A stretch of 64,000 nt of DNA. Source: Microbispora hainanensis (GTDB lineage: Bacteria; Actinomycetota; Actinomycetes; Streptosporangiales; Streptosporangiaceae). The translations under genes were made by a program, and so were the position numbers. Positions 42,481 to 51,090 of this stretch are shown piece by piece. The notes below the pieces were generated by a model, which was not told the origin of the DNA, did not search any database, and worked only from the letters and a program-made list of their open reading frames with translations. The DNA is taken from the NCBI RefSeq assembly GCF_036186745.1, contig NZ_CP108086.1, positions 7,998,001 through 8,062,000 of the forward strand. Reading direction: 5' to 3'. Position 1 is the stretch's first letter. Each line of letters begins with the position of its first letter.

Positions 42481-43053
42481 ATGCTGATCCGACGGGAGAA
42501 CCCCGGCGACGCCGAGGCCGTCCGCGCGGTCGTCGCCGCCGCCTTCGCGCCCTACGAAGCGGCCCGCAATTCCGGCCACCCCGGCGGGCTGCCGATGGAG
42601 GTGACGTTGCTCGACGCGCTGCGCACCGACTCCGGCTGGCTGCCGGAGCTGTCGCTCGTCGCACCGGCGACAGCGCCGACGATGTCAACGGCGTCACACG
42701 GTGGGATCGCGGGTCATGTCGTCTGCACGAGGGCCCATGTGGGCTCGGTGCCCGTGCTCGGGCTCGGTCCGCTGTCCGTGCACCCCGATCACCAGCGGCG
42801 GGGCATCGGCTCCGCTCTCGTGCACGCCGCGCTCGGGGCGGCCGAGGCGCTCGGCGCGCCGCTGGTCGGGCTGGTCGGCAGTCCCGCGTACTACTCGCGC
42901 TTCGGCTTCGAACCCGCGGAGGCGTACGGCGTGACGGCGCCGGACCCGGCGTGGGGCGAGTTCTTCCAGGTGCGGGTGTTCGAGCGGCCGGTCCCGCCGC
43001 CGCGTGGGCCCTTCGTCTACGCCAAGCCCTTCTCCACCATTGACGGCGGGTGA
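42481..43053 (+). CDS. GNAT-family N-acetyltransferase (YhbS-like)
   Basis: This 190-residue single-domain acetyltransferase has N-terminal MLIRRENPGDAEAVRAVVAA, the acetyl-CoA binding motif GLGPLSVHPDHQRRGIGSAL, and the later block PLVGLVGSPAYYSRFGFEPA, which is characteristic of the YhbS-like subgroup. ATG 42481 is used because similarity begins exactly there; only a weak GAGCGG precedes it. Substrate is unknown. The esterase lipoprotein gene follows 22 bp downstream and may be co-transcribed. Confidence 0.88.
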   Translation: MLIRRENPGDAEAVRAVVAAAFAPYEAARNSGHPGGLPMEVTLLDALRTDSGWLPELSLVAPATAPTMSTASHGGIAGHVVCTRAHVGSVPVLGLGPLSVHPDHQRRGIGSALVHAALGAAEALGAPLVGLVGSPAYYSRFGFEPAEAYGVTAPDPAWGEFFQVRVFERPVPPPRGPFVYAKPFSTIDGG

Positions 43054-43075
43054 TCGGTGTGGCACTCACCTGTTT

Positions 43076-44053
43076 GTGAAGACATTCGTGGCGTGGCTCG
43101 TCCTCGTCGTCATCGTGACCGGCTGCCAGAGCACCACCGAGTCCGCGGCGCCACCGCCCGCCCGTCCTCCGGCAGCGGCAACGGCCACAGCCACAGCCAC
43201 AGCCACAGCCACAGCCACAGCCACGGTCGTCTCGCAGGAGGCCGTGGACGAGCGTACGGACCGGCTCGTGATCGACTCCCCGGCCGCGGGCGGGGAGCGC
43301 TCGGTGTGGGTGGTGAAGCCCGCGGCCTGGAAACCGGGCTCCACCGGCTGGCGCGCGCTCTACCTGCTGCACGGCTGCTGCGCCGGCGGCGCCTTCGACT
43401 GGCTCAGGACGGGCGAGGTCGCCCGGCTGACCGCTCGCCTCGACGCCGTCGTCATCGTCCCCGAGGGCGGCCCGATGGGCTGGTACGCCGACTGGCGCGA
43501 CGGCCCCGGCTGGGAGACCTTCCACATGACCGAGGTGCCGCGCCTGGTCGAGCCGCGATACGGCGTGGGCACGCGCCGTGCGGTCGCCGGTTTCTCCATG
43601 GGCGGCCTCGGCGCGTTCGTCTACGCGGCCCGGCATCCGGGCATGTTCGAGGCGGCGGCGTCGTTCTCGGGGGTGCTCGACACGCGTGCCGACGTTTCCG
43701 GATATCGGTCGTTCATGGCAGGCAACGGCGTGGACACCGAGGACCTGTGGGGCGACCCGAGCGAATGGCCGGAGCACAATCCCGCCGACCTGGCCGGGCG
43801 GCTCAAGGGCGTGCGCCTCTACGCGTCCTCCGGCGACGGCGAGCCCGGCCCGCTCGACCACGGGGACGGGCCGGTCGACGGCACCGAGGCCGCGATCATG
43901 CGGCAGAACCGGAACTTCGCCAGGGCCGCGGAGAAGGCCGGGGTGAAGGTGACGACCGACTTCTACGGAAACGGCACCCACACCTGGCCATATTGGATCC
44001 GTTCGTTCGAACGTGCGCTCCCGCTTCTCCTGCCCCGAGACGGCCTACGCTGA
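43076..44053 (+). CDS. Alpha/beta-hydrolase esterase lipoprotein
   Basis: This lipoprotein of about 325 residues belongs to the esterase D/mycolyltransferase-like family (PF00756). A short signal peptide (TFVAWLVLVVIVTGCQS) ends in a lipobox, so the protein should be anchored outside the membrane. An (Ala-Thr) repeat linker follows. The hydrolase core has LYLLHGCCAGGAFDWL for the oxyanion region, the nucleophile elbow GFSMGGLGAF with the active Ser, and a C-terminal GNGTHTWPYW with the probable His. The GTG at 43076 is the only start that leaves a normal signal peptide; no ribosome site is visible. Natural substrate is unknown. Confidence 0.82.
   Translation: MKTFVAWLVLVVIVTGCQSTTESAAPPPARPPAAATATATATATATATATVVSQEAVDERTDRLVIDSPAAGGERSVWVVKPAAWKPGSTGWRALYLLHGCCAGGAFDWLRTGEVARLTARLDAVVIVPEGGPMGWYADWRDGPGWETFHMTEVPRLVEPRYGVGTRRAVAGFSMGGLGAFVYAARHPGMFEAAASFSGVLDTRADVSGYRSFMAGNGVDTEDLWGDPSEWPEHNPADLAGRLKGVRLYASSGDGEPGPLDHGDGPVDGTEAAIMRQNRNFARAAEKAGVKVTTDFYGNGTHTWPYWIRSFERALPLLLPRDGLR
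43184..43219. repeat. 6-bp tandem repeat encoding an Ala-Thr linker
   Basis: Six exact GCCACA units followed by GCCACG encode alternating Ala-Thr just after the lipobox of the esterase lipoprotein. Copy-number slippage would change linker length without frameshift. Confidence 0.9.
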
Positions 44054-44058
44054 GACGC

Positions 44059-45744
44059 ATGGGACGGGCCAATGACGAGGCAGCCGCGGCGCTGCAGGAG
44101 TACGCCGAGCTTTTCGCGCTGAACGGCGGGGACGCCTTCCGGGTGCGCAGCTACCAGAAGGCGGCCAAGTCGATCGCGGGATTCCCCGGGGACCTCGCGG
44201 AGACCGACGTCCGGTCGATCCCGGGCGTGGGCGAGGCGATCGCCAAGAAGGTCGAGGAGTTCCTCGCACGCGGCAGCTTCCGCCAGCTCGACGACCTGCG
44301 GGGCAAGGTGCCCGAGGGGGTCCGCAAGCTGACCCGCGTCCCGTCGCTCGGCCCGAAGAAGGCGCTGTTCCTGTTCCAGGAGCTCGGCATCGACTCCCCC
44401 GCCGCGCTGGCCGACGCGATCCGGGACGGCCGCCTGAAGGGCGTGCGCGGCTTCGGCGCCAAGACCGAGGAGAACCTGCTCCGGGGCATCGAGCACATGG
44501 AGCGGTCGGGCGACCGCGTCCACCTCGGCATCGCGGCCGACCTCGCGGAGCGGGTCATCGCCTCGCTGCCGGCCGACCGGATCGCCTTCGCCGGGTCGCT
44601 GCGCCGGATGAGCGAGACGATCGGCGACATCGACATCCTCGCCGTCGGCGACCCCGGCCTGATGGAGCTGTTCGCGCGGCAGCCGTACGTCACCGAGATC
44701 GTCGCGAAGGGCGAGCGCAAGACCTCGGTCAGGACCGACCGCGGCCTGCAGGTGGACCTGCGGCTCGTCCCCGCCGAGTCATGGGGCGCGGCGATGATCT
44801 ACTTCACCGGCAGCAAGGAGCACAACGTCGCCATCCGGGAGATGGCGGTCAAGAAGGGCTGGAAGCTGTCGGAGTACGGCCTGTTCGACGGCGACCGCCT
44901 CATCGCGTCGGAGACCGAGGAGGAGATCTACCAGGCGCTCGGCATGGCGTGGGTGCACCCGGCGCTGCGCGAGGACGGCGGCGAGGTGGCGGCCGCGCTG
45001 CGGGGCGAGCTGCCGCGGCTGGTCGAGCTGCACGACCTGCGGGGCGACCTGCACACCCACACCGACCTCACCGACGGCATCGCCTCGCTGGAGGACATGG
45101 TGGCCGCGGCCGCGATGCGCGGCTACTCCTACTACGCGGTGACCGACCACGCGCCCGACCTGGTCATGCAGCGGATGACCCTCGACAAGGCGCTCGCCCA
45201 GCGCGCCCGCATCGCCGAGTTGCAGGCGAGATATCCGGACATGCGATTGCTGCACGGCAGCGAGCTGAACATCGCCCCGGACGGCTCGGTGGACTGGCCG
45301 GCCGAGGTGCTCGCCGGGTTCGACGTCTGCGTCGCGTCGGTGCACTCGCACTTCACCCAGTCGCGCGAGGAGATGACCCGCCGGTTCGTCGCGGCGTGCG
45401 AGAACCCGCACGTCCACGTCATCGGCCACCCCACGACGCGCAAGATCGGCAAGCGGCCGCCGGTGGACGCGGACTGGGACGCGGTGTTCCGCGCCGCCGC
45501 GAGGACCGGCACGATCATGGAGATCGACTCCTACCCCGACCGGGCCGACCTGCCCTCCGACCTCGTACGGCTCGCGCGCCACCACGGCGTGAAGTTCTCC
45601 ATCGACAGCGACTCCCACGCCGTGCCGCACCTGGCCCACCAGAGGTTCGGCGTGGGCATCGCGCAGCGGGCCTGGCTGACCCCGGACGACGTGGTGAACA
45701 CCTGGCCGCTCGACCGCCTGCTGGCCCACCTCGGCAGGGCCTGA
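44059..45744 (+). CDS. polX: DNA polymerase X family protein with PHP domain
   Basis: This 561-residue repair polymerase of the bacterial PolX type acts in gap filling in base-excision repair. In order it has a helix-hairpin-helix domain (VRSIPGVGEAIAKKVEEFL; LTRVPSLGPKKALFLFQELG), a PolX nucleotidyltransferase core (FAGSLRRMSETIGDIDILAV with two catalytic Asp; LQVDLRLVPAESWGAAMIYF with the third), and a C-terminal PHP nuclease domain (DLHTHTDLTDGIASLEDM; YAVTDHAPDL; HVIGHPTTR; IDSDSHAVPHL). The start ATG 44059 has TACGCT seven bases ahead, a probable leaderless promoter, only five bases after the esterase gene. A repeat array begins two bases after its stop. Confidence 0.95.
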   Translation: MGRANDEAAAALQEYAELFALNGGDAFRVRSYQKAAKSIAGFPGDLAETDVRSIPGVGEAIAKKVEEFLARGSFRQLDDLRGKVPEGVRKLTRVPSLGPKKALFLFQELGIDSPAALADAIRDGRLKGVRGFGAKTEENLLRGIEHMERSGDRVHLGIAADLAERVIASLPADRIAFAGSLRRMSETIGDIDILAVGDPGLMELFARQPYVTEIVAKGERKTSVRTDRGLQVDLRLVPAESWGAAMIYFTGSKEHNVAIREMAVKKGWKLSEYGLFDGDRLIASETEEEIYQALGMAWVHPALREDGGEVAAALRGELPRLVELHDLRGDLHTHTDLTDGIASLEDMVAAAAMRGYSYYAVTDHAPDLVMQRMTLDKALAQRARIAELQARYPDMRLLHGSELNIAPDGSVDWPAEVLAGFDVCVASVHSHFTQSREEMTRRFVAACENPHVHVIGHPTTRKIGKRPPVDADWDAVFRAAARTGTIMEIDSYPDRADLPSDLVRLARHHGVKFSIDSDSHAVPHLAHQRFGVGIAQRAWLTPDDVVNTWPLDRLLAHLGRA

Positions 45745-45745
45745 C

Positions 45746-45835
45746 CGGCCCTTACGAATACCGCCCTTGCGAATACCGCCCTTGCGAATACCGCCCTTGC
45801 GAATACCGCCCTTACGAATACCGGCCCTCACAGAT
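45746..45835. repeat. 15-bp tandem array between two convergent genes
   Basis: Six 15-bp units of the type CCGCCCTTRCGAATA fill the whole gap between polX and the convergent XRE regulator. The last, decayed unit includes the regulator's stop codon at 45828-45830. There are no spacers, so it is not a CRISPR. Confidence 0.88.
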
Positions 45836-46733
45836 CCGCGAGGATTCCGCGCAGCATCGTCACGGTGTCGCGGGCCGACTCGGCCTGCACGCTGAGGTCG
45901 TTCATCACGGCGGTGTAGTCGTCCACGTCCTCCTGCTTGTCTAGATACAGGGCGCTGCTGAGCTGTTCGAGGTAGACGACGTCTGGCAGGTCGGGCTCGG
46001 CGAACCGCAGGATGGTGAACGGGCCGCCCACGGCGGGGTGGCCCCCGGCCCGGAAGGGCAGGACCTGCAGGGTGACGCCCGGGCGCGCGGCGGCCTCGAT
46101 CAGGTGCTCGATCTGGCGGCGCTGCACGGCCCGCCCGCCCAGGGGACGGCGCAGCGCCGACTCGTCCACCACCGACCACAGCCGGGGCCCGCCGGCCTGG
46201 TCGAGGAGCCGCTGACGCCGCATGCGCAGGCCGACGCGGCGCTCGACGTCCGGCTCGGGCGCCCCGCGATGCCGCAGCCGGATCGCCGCGCGCGCGTAGT
46301 CCTCGGTCTGCAGCAGGTCGTGAACGAACTGGACCTCGTACGTGCGGATGGTGGCCGCCGCCTCCTCCAGCCCGACGTAGACCTCGAACCGGCCGGGCAG
46401 CAGGTCGTTGTACTGGTGCCACCAGCCGGGGGTGCCGGCCTGCTCGGCGAGCGCCAGCATCGTCTCCCGTTCCCCGCTGTCGACGACGCCGTACAGCGTG
46501 AGCAGGTCGGTCACGTCGCGCCGTTTGAAGGGGGTGCGGCCCAGCTCCAGCCGGCAGATCTTCGACGTGGAGGCGCGAATGGCGCGCCCGGCCTGCTCGC
46601 GGCTGATGTTCCTGGCCTCGCGGAGCCGGCGCAACTGGGCGCCGAGCATCATGCGCACCACCGTCGGCCCGCCCCGCGGCTGAACCGGCCGTCCCTCCGG
46701 ACGGGTCGCGTCCTCCGGCCGAGCCGAGATCAT
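45828..46733 (-). CDS. XRE regulator with DUF5753 domain
   Basis: This 301-residue protein has an N-terminal helix-turn-helix (LGAQLRRLREARNISREQAG and RASTSKICRLELGRTPFKRR) and a C-terminal DUF5753 domain (IRTYEVQFVHDLLQTEDYAR; RRQRLLDQ; VTLQVLPFRAGGHPAVGGPF; VVYLEQLSSALYLDK). The family is very common in actinomycetes, usually beside DUF397 proteins or DUF574 methyltransferases. A DUF574 gene lies divergently here, 235 bp away; a DUF397 partner is not seen. The start could be later, near VVRMMLGAQL. Targets are unknown. Confidence 0.9.
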   Translation of the reverse strand: MISARPEDATRPEGRPVQPRGGPTVVRMMLGAQLRRLREARNISREQAGRAIRASTSKICRLELGRTPFKRRDVTDLLTLYGVVDSGERETMLALAEQAGTPGWWHQYNDLLPGRFEVYVGLEEAAATIRTYEVQFVHDLLQTEDYARAAIRLRHRGAPEPDVERRVGLRMRRQRLLDQAGGPRLWSVVDESALRRPLGGRAVQRRQIEHLIEAAARPGVTLQVLPFRAGGHPAVGGPFTILRFAEPDLPDVVYLEQLSSALYLDKQEDVDDYTAVMNDLSVQAESARDTVTMLRGILADL

Positions 46734-46968
46734 CCCTGTCCTCCCCGATGTGGACCTCGCCGATATGGCCCTCGCCGCGCCGGCCGTACGCCGCCGCCGG
46801 ACGGGATGCTATCGGGGCGAACGCGGCCGTCATGGCGCTTTCGGCGCGCCCCGGGCGGTTGCGTGCCGGAGCTTGATCGGAAAGGATGGGCGCACGTCTG
46901 TCGGCACCCTGCGGAGATCACCGACGCGGGTGCGGTCGTCTCCCCGTCCCGACCATTCCGAGGTCCCC

Positions 46969-47784
46969 ATGAGCGACACTCCTCCCGCCGACGACCCCGG
47001 CGTCCGCAGGATCGACAGCAGCGTGCCGCACTCGGCCCGCGTCTGGAACTACTTCCTCGGGGGCAAGGACCACTACCCGGTCGACAGGGAGGCGGGCGAA
47101 CGCATCCGCGCCGTCTTCCCCGGCATGGTGGACATCACCCGCCAGTCCCGGCAGATGCTCGTGCGCACCGTCGGATATCTCGCCCGCGAGGCGGGAATCC
47201 GCCAGTTCCTCGACATCGGCACGGGCCTGCCCACCGTCGACAACACCCACGAGGTCGCCCAGCGGCTGGCCCCGGAGTCCCGGATCGTCTACGTCGACAA
47301 CGACCCCCTCGTGCTGGTGCACGCCGAGGCGCTGCTGACCAGCACCCCCGAGGGGGCGACCGACTACATCGAGGCCGACGTGCGCGACCCCGGCCGCATC
47401 CTGCGGGAGGCGGCCGGGACGCTCGACTTCACGCGGCCGACCGCGCTCATGCTGATGGGCATCCTCGGCCTGGTCGCCGACTACGACGAGGCGCGCGACA
47501 TCGTGCGCCGGCTGCTGGACGCCCTGCCCTCCGGCAGTTATCTCGCGCTCTACGACGGCTCCGACACCGACCCGGCGTACGTCAAGGCGCTGGGCGGCTA
47601 CAACGCGGGCAGCGGCGCCACCCCCTACACGCCGCGCAGTCCCGAGCTGATCAGGGGCTACTTCGACGGCCTCGAGCTGCTCGATCCCGGCATCGTCTCG
47701 GTGTCGCGGTGGCGGGCGGAGGACAACCCGTGGGGCGAGCCCCGCGAGGTGGCCTGCTTCGGCGGCCTGGCGCGCAAGCCCTGA
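46969..47784 (+). CDS. SAM-dependent methyltransferase, DUF574 type
   Basis: This is the second DUF574/Methyltransf_19 protein of the window, 271 residues. Blocks are VPHSARVWNYFLGGKDHYPV, FLDIGTGLPTVDNTHEVAQ, IVYVDNDPLVLVHAEALL, YIEADVRDPGRILREA and TALMLMGILGLVADYDEA. The ATG at 46969 follows GAGG by five bases; the frame is open upstream without similarity. It is divergent from an XRE/DUF5753 regulator, a recurrent pairing in actinomycetes, and ends at a strong terminator. It is related to the protein at 41208 but clearly diverged in the C-terminal third. Substrate unknown. Confidence 0.9.
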   Translation: MSDTPPADDPGVRRIDSSVPHSARVWNYFLGGKDHYPVDREAGERIRAVFPGMVDITRQSRQMLVRTVGYLAREAGIRQFLDIGTGLPTVDNTHEVAQRLAPESRIVYVDNDPLVLVHAEALLTSTPEGATDYIEADVRDPGRILREAAGTLDFTRPTALMLMGILGLVADYDEARDIVRRLLDALPSGSYLALYDGSDTDPAYVKALGGYNAGSGATPYTPRSPELIRGYFDGLELLDPGIVSVSRWRAEDNPWGEPREVACFGGLARKP

Positions 47785-47785
47785 C

Positions 47786-47813
47786 GGGCACGGCCGGGCC
47801 GCCGGCCGTGCCC
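47786..47813. terminator. 12-bp stem terminator between convergent genes
   Basis: GGGCACGGCCGG at 47786-47797 pairs perfectly with 47802-47813 around a GCCG loop, directly after the methyltransferase stop. It probably serves the convergent SsuD-like gene as well. Confidence 0.75.
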
Positions 47814-47841
47814 CTCCGAATCTCCTCCGCGCGTTCCTCCG

Positions 47842-48912
47842 TCAGGCGGCACGGCCGGCCGTCAGCAGAGGGAGCAACTGCTCGCCCTGGCGCCTGATCT
47901 CCGGCAGATAGGGGGTGTCGGAGAGCACGAAGTGGGTGATGCCGAGGGCTTCGTACTTGCGCAGCGACTTCGCCACGTCCTCGGCCGAGCCGACCAGCCA
48001 GGTGGTGCCGGCGCCGCCCCCGCCGAACTTGCCGGGCGTGGTGTAGAGGTTGTCGTCGAGCACCTCGCCCCGCGCGGCGAGCTCCAGCAGCCGCTGCTGG
48101 CCGACGGCGGCGTGCCTGTTCGGGTCGCGTTCGATGGCGCCCTTGGCCATCTGCGCGACCTTGGCCTCGGCGTCGGCCCAGGCCTGCTCGGTGGTGTCCC
48201 GCACCAGCGTGGTGATGCGCAGCCCGAACTCCAGCGGCGGGTGCTCGCGGCCGAGCCGGTCGCTGAGCCGCCTGAGCCGGTCGATCCGCTCGGCGATGCC
48301 GTCGAGCGGCTCACCCCAGAAGAGCTGTACGTCGGCCTCGGTGGCGGCCACTTTCTCCGCGGCCTCCGAGGCGCCGCCGAAGTAGAGCCGGGGATGCCGG
48401 CGTTCGCCCCGGACCACCGGCCGCGGCACCACGGTCGAGCCGGTGACGGAGAAGTGCTCGCCCTCATAGGTGACGTTCTCCTCGGTCCACAGCCGGCGCA
48501 CGATCCGCATGAACTCCCTGGTGCGGGCGTAGCGGTGGGCCTGGTCGCCCTCGCTGTCGCCGTACGCGGCGAGGTTGTCCCTGCCCGACACGACGTTGAC
48601 CAGCACCCGTCCCCCGGTGAGATGGTCCAGGGTCGCGGCGGCGGAGGCGAAGTTGGCCGGATGCCAGTAGCCGGGACGGATCGCGATCAGCGGCTGGAAC
48701 GTCGTGGTCCGCGCGGCGAGGGCGGCGGCGACCGTGAAGGTGTCGGGCCGTCCCCAGCCGGTGCCGATGAGCGCTCCGCCCCACCCGTGCTCCTCCAGGG
48801 CCCTGGCGTGGCTGGTCAAGGTGTCCAGGCTGTTGTGGTTCTCGACGACGTCGTCGCCTCGGTGACCGGGCTCGGCCTGGTTGGGGATGTACCAGAGGAA
48901 CTGCAGGCTCAT
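47842..48912 (-). CDS. ssuD: SsuD-like FMN-dependent alkanesulfonate monooxygenase
   Basis: This 356-residue luciferase-like (LLM) flavin enzyme, in SsuD, uses FMNH2 and oxygen to release sulfite from alkanesulfonates. Diagnostic blocks are LQFLWYIPNQAEPGHRG at the N-terminus, GGALIGTGWGRPDTFTVAAA, FQPLIAIRPGYWHPANFA, GGRVLVNVVSGRDNLAAYGD, HPRLYFGGASEAAEKVA and the late loop ARTREF with Arg near 130. It is divergent from the organosulfur cluster, and the shared CCTA-N9-TAGG site lies between them. A reduced-flavin partner (SsuE) is not in the window. Sulfonate substrate is inferred from family and context. Confidence 0.88.
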   Translation of the reverse strand: MSLQFLWYIPNQAEPGHRGDDVVENHNSLDTLTSHARALEEHGWGGALIGTGWGRPDTFTVAAALAARTTTFQPLIAIRPGYWHPANFASAAATLDHLTGGRVLVNVVSGRDNLAAYGDSEGDQAHRYARTREFMRIVRRLWTEENVTYEGEHFSVTGSTVVPRPVVRGERRHPRLYFGGASEAAEKVAATEADVQLFWGEPLDGIAERIDRLRRLSDRLGREHPPLEFGLRITTLVRDTTEQAWADAEAKVAQMAKGAIERDPNRHAAVGQQRLLELAARGEVLDDNLYTTPGKFGGGGAGTTWLVGSAEDVAKSLRKYEALGITHFVLSDTPYLPEIRRQGEQLLPLLTAGRAA

Positions 48913-48971
48913 CGACGATCTCCCTGTCCTGTGGGCGGGCGGATGTGACTGTGACCCAGATCACATAAAAA

Positions 48972-48988
48972 CCTAGTTCTCAAGTAGG
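48972..48988. promoter_or_regulatory. CCTA-N9-TAGG palindrome, candidate sulfur operator
   Basis: CCTAGTTCTCAAGTAGG is a 17-bp inverted repeat in the divergent promoter between the SsuD-like gene and the leader-peptide gene. It has the same arms and spacing as the site before the tau operon. It immediately precedes the plus-strand -10 (TAAAGT at 48989-48994), so a bound repressor would block it. Confidence 0.65.
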
Positions 48989-49001
48989 TAAAGTGTAGTT
49001 C

Positions 49002-49076
49002 GTGATCGAGTTGCTTCGGTACTCCAGGCGCGAGATCGACTTCGCCTTCTTCGCCGGCGCGCTCTGTAAGCGCTGA
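49002..49076 (+). CDS. Cysteine-type leader peptide of the organosulfur cluster
   Basis: This 24-residue ORF, GTG 49002 to TGA 49074-49076, begins MIELLRY, has the core SRREIDFAF and ends AGALCKR. Compared with the tau leader it keeps the RR-x-(I/V)-D core and a single Cys followed by a basic residue close to the stop. This is the pattern of short leader peptides before sulfur-assimilation genes in actinobacteria. TAAAGT ends seven bases before the GTG, so it is probably translated from a leaderless message. Two hairpins lie between it and the transporter genes. Cysteine-dependent ribosome stalling is known for related leaders and is inferred here. Confidence 0.75.
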   Translation: MIELLRYSRREIDFAFFAGALCKR

Positions 49077-49134
49077 ACGGCTCTCGCGCCGTTCGCGGGA
49101 CAGCCCGCGCCGGTTTTCGCGAAGCCCGTCTGCC

Positions 49135-49160
49135 GTCAGGGCCGCACCAGCGGCCCTGAC
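49135..49160 (+). terminator. Candidate attenuator hairpin after the leader peptide
   Basis: GTCAGGGCCGC at 49135-49145 pairs perfectly with 49150-49160 around an ACCA loop, 58 bases after the leader stop. A weaker GCGGG/CCCGC hairpin (about 49096-49108) lies just before it. The order leader, hairpin, hairpin, transporter fits transcription attenuation; no U-tract is present. Confidence 0.55.
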
Positions 49161-49310
49161 CCACGTCGCCGGCCATGCGTCAGGCGGCCGCGACCGTCAT
49201 CCACGTCATCGTCCGCGAGCCCTGCCACACCCGCGCACCCAGAGCGGTGCGCCTCCCCCTCGCCCCCGTACGGCGCCTGGACTTTGCCCCGCCAAGCACA
49301 AGGAACGTTC

Positions 49311-51026
49311 ATGTCAGACCTTCGCACCGCAATCGAGCGCGCCACCCCGAGGCGCAAGAGATGGCCCTGGGTCGCCGCGGCCGTCGCCGTCCTCCTGGTC
49401 GCCGGAGGCGGGTTCGCCCTCACCCGCGGGGACGCCTCCACCGGCCGGTCCGCCACCGCCGGCGCCCCCGTCCGCGGCGGCACCCTGCAGTTCGCCCTCA
49501 TCGACTACCAGCGCAGCCCCGACCCGCAGTGGGGCACCAACTACGCCGAATCGCTCATCGGCAACAACATCACCGACAAGCTGACCTGGCAGGACCCGGA
49601 CACCGGAGAGATCACCCCGTGGCTGGCGGAGTCCTGGGAGTACAACAAGGACCTCACCGAGTTCACCTTCCACCTGCGCAAGGACGTCACCTTCAGCGAC
49701 GGCAGCCCGTTCGACTCCGAGGTGGTCAAGGCCAACTTCGACCAGTACGTGCACGGCGACGAGAAGCTGGGCATCAACCCCAACGGCGCCATCCTGCTGC
49801 CCGGCTACATCGAGACGCTGACCCCGGACCGCTACACCGCCGTCGTCCGCTTCGAGAAGCCGCTCGCGAGCTTCCTGCAGGCCTCGTCCTTCACCGCCAA
49901 CGCGCAGCCCGGTTTCCTGTCGCTGTCGACGCTGAAGCTCAGCGCGGAGGAGCGTACGGACCCGAAGAAGGTGATCGGCACCGGTCCGTTCGTGTACGAG
50001 TCGTGGCAGCCGCAGGTCAAGACCGTGCTCGTCAGGCGCAAGGGCTACAACTGGGCGCCGCCGGCGCTGAAGCACAAGGGCGAGGCCTATCTCGACAGGA
50101 TCGTGTTCAACACGATCCCCGAGGCCAGCGTCCGGACCGGTTCGCTCACGTCCGGGGCCATCGACGCCACGCTCGACGTGGGCACCACGGACGAGAAGCC
50201 GCTGGCCGACCAGGGATTCAAGATCATCTACCGGGGCGTCTCCGGCACCTCCATCTTCTTCAACCTCAACTCCCAGCTCTTCCCGACCGACGACATCGCG
50301 GTGCGCCGGGCGATCCAGCTCGGCTGGGACCGCGAGGCGGTCAGGAAGACGGTGCTCACCGACTCCTACTCCGTGGCGACCTCGGTCCTCGCCCCCTCGG
50401 TCCCCGGCTACGTGGACTACAGCGGCACCGTGCTCAGGTACGACCCCGAGAAGGCCGGGCGCCTCCTCGACGAGGCCGGCTGGAAGGAGGGCCCGGACGG
50501 CATCCGGGTCAAGGAGGGCAAGAAGCTCGTGGTCAAGCTGCTCGGCATCAGCAACCTGGTGGCGAACAAGCCGGCGTACGAGTCGATCCAGCAGGACCTG
50601 AAGAAGATCGGCATCGACCTGCGGCTCACCGTCGTCCCGATCCCGGACTACACCGCCCTGCTCACCAAGGCCAAGACCGACTGGAACATCGTCGCGGCCA
50701 ACCGCTCGCGCAACGACCCCGCGGTCCTCAACCTCCAGTACGGCCCGGCGCTCGGCAACGGCTCGTACGTCACGAAGGACTCCCCCGGGATCGACGTGGA
50801 CGAGGTCACGCGGACCCTGGGGGCGCTGGAGCTCACCCTCGACCCGGCGACGCGCAAGCAGTACGCCAAGGCGGCGCAGGACCTCCTGCTCGACAAGTAC
50901 GCGCTGGTGAACCCGGTCTACAACCCCTCACAGGTGATCGCCCACGCGGACTACGTCCACGGGATCATCTTCGACGCCCAGTCCCGCAACCACTTCGTGG
51001 ACACGTGGAAGAGCAACGGGAAGTGA
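49311..51026 (+). CDS. Peptide-type ABC transporter substrate-binding protein (family 5)
   Basis: This 571-residue extracellular solute-binding protein family 5 member is the receptor of a DppABCDF-like importer. The N-terminus is a membrane anchor (WPWVAAAVAVLLVAGGGFAL) with no lipobox Cys, so it seems held by an uncleaved helix or processed by ordinary signal peptidase. Family blocks are GGTLQFALIDYQRSPDPQ, LTWQDPDTGEITPWLAESWE, FTFHLRKDVTFSDGSPFD, VIGTGPFVYESWQP and DIAVRRAIQLGWDREAV. ATG 49311 has AAGGAA seven bases ahead. It is the first structural gene after the sulfur leader, so its ligand is probably an organosulfur compound. Peptide, glutathione-like or aromatic sulfur compounds all remain possible. 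Confidence 0.9.
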   Translation: MSDLRTAIERATPRRKRWPWVAAAVAVLLVAGGGFALTRGDASTGRSATAGAPVRGGTLQFALIDYQRSPDPQWGTNYAESLIGNNITDKLTWQDPDTGEITPWLAESWEYNKDLTEFTFHLRKDVTFSDGSPFDSEVVKANFDQYVHGDEKLGINPNGAILLPGYIETLTPDRYTAVVRFEKPLASFLQASSFTANAQPGFLSLSTLKLSAEERTDPKKVIGTGPFVYESWQPQVKTVLVRRKGYNWAPPALKHKGEAYLDRIVFNTIPEASVRTGSLTSGAIDATLDVGTTDEKPLADQGFKIIYRGVSGTSIFFNLNSQLFPTDDIAVRRAIQLGWDREAVRKTVLTDSYSVATSVLAPSVPGYVDYSGTVLRYDPEKAGRLLDEAGWKEGPDGIRVKEGKKLVVKLLGISNLVANKPAYESIQQDLKKIGIDLRLTVVPIPDYTALLTKAKTDWNIVAANRSRNDPAVLNLQYGPALGNGSYVTKDSPGIDVDEVTRTLGALELTLDPATRKQYAKAAQDLLLDKYALVNPVYNPSQVIAHADYVHGIIFDAQSRNHFVDTWKSNGK

Positions 51027-51027
51027 C

Positions 51028-51069
51028 GGCCGCCGGCCGCCGCGCCCCTGCGCCCGGCGGCCGGCGGCC
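51028..51069 (+). terminator. Long hairpin between binding protein and permease genes
   Basis: A perfect 15-bp stem (51028-51042 with 51055-51069, GGCCGCCGG type) and a 12-nt loop fill the gap directly after the binding-protein stop. Such hairpins often protect or partly terminate messages so that the binding protein is made in excess of the permeases. Confidence 0.65.
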
Positions 51070-51090
51070 CGCTCCCGCGGAAGGAACGTC

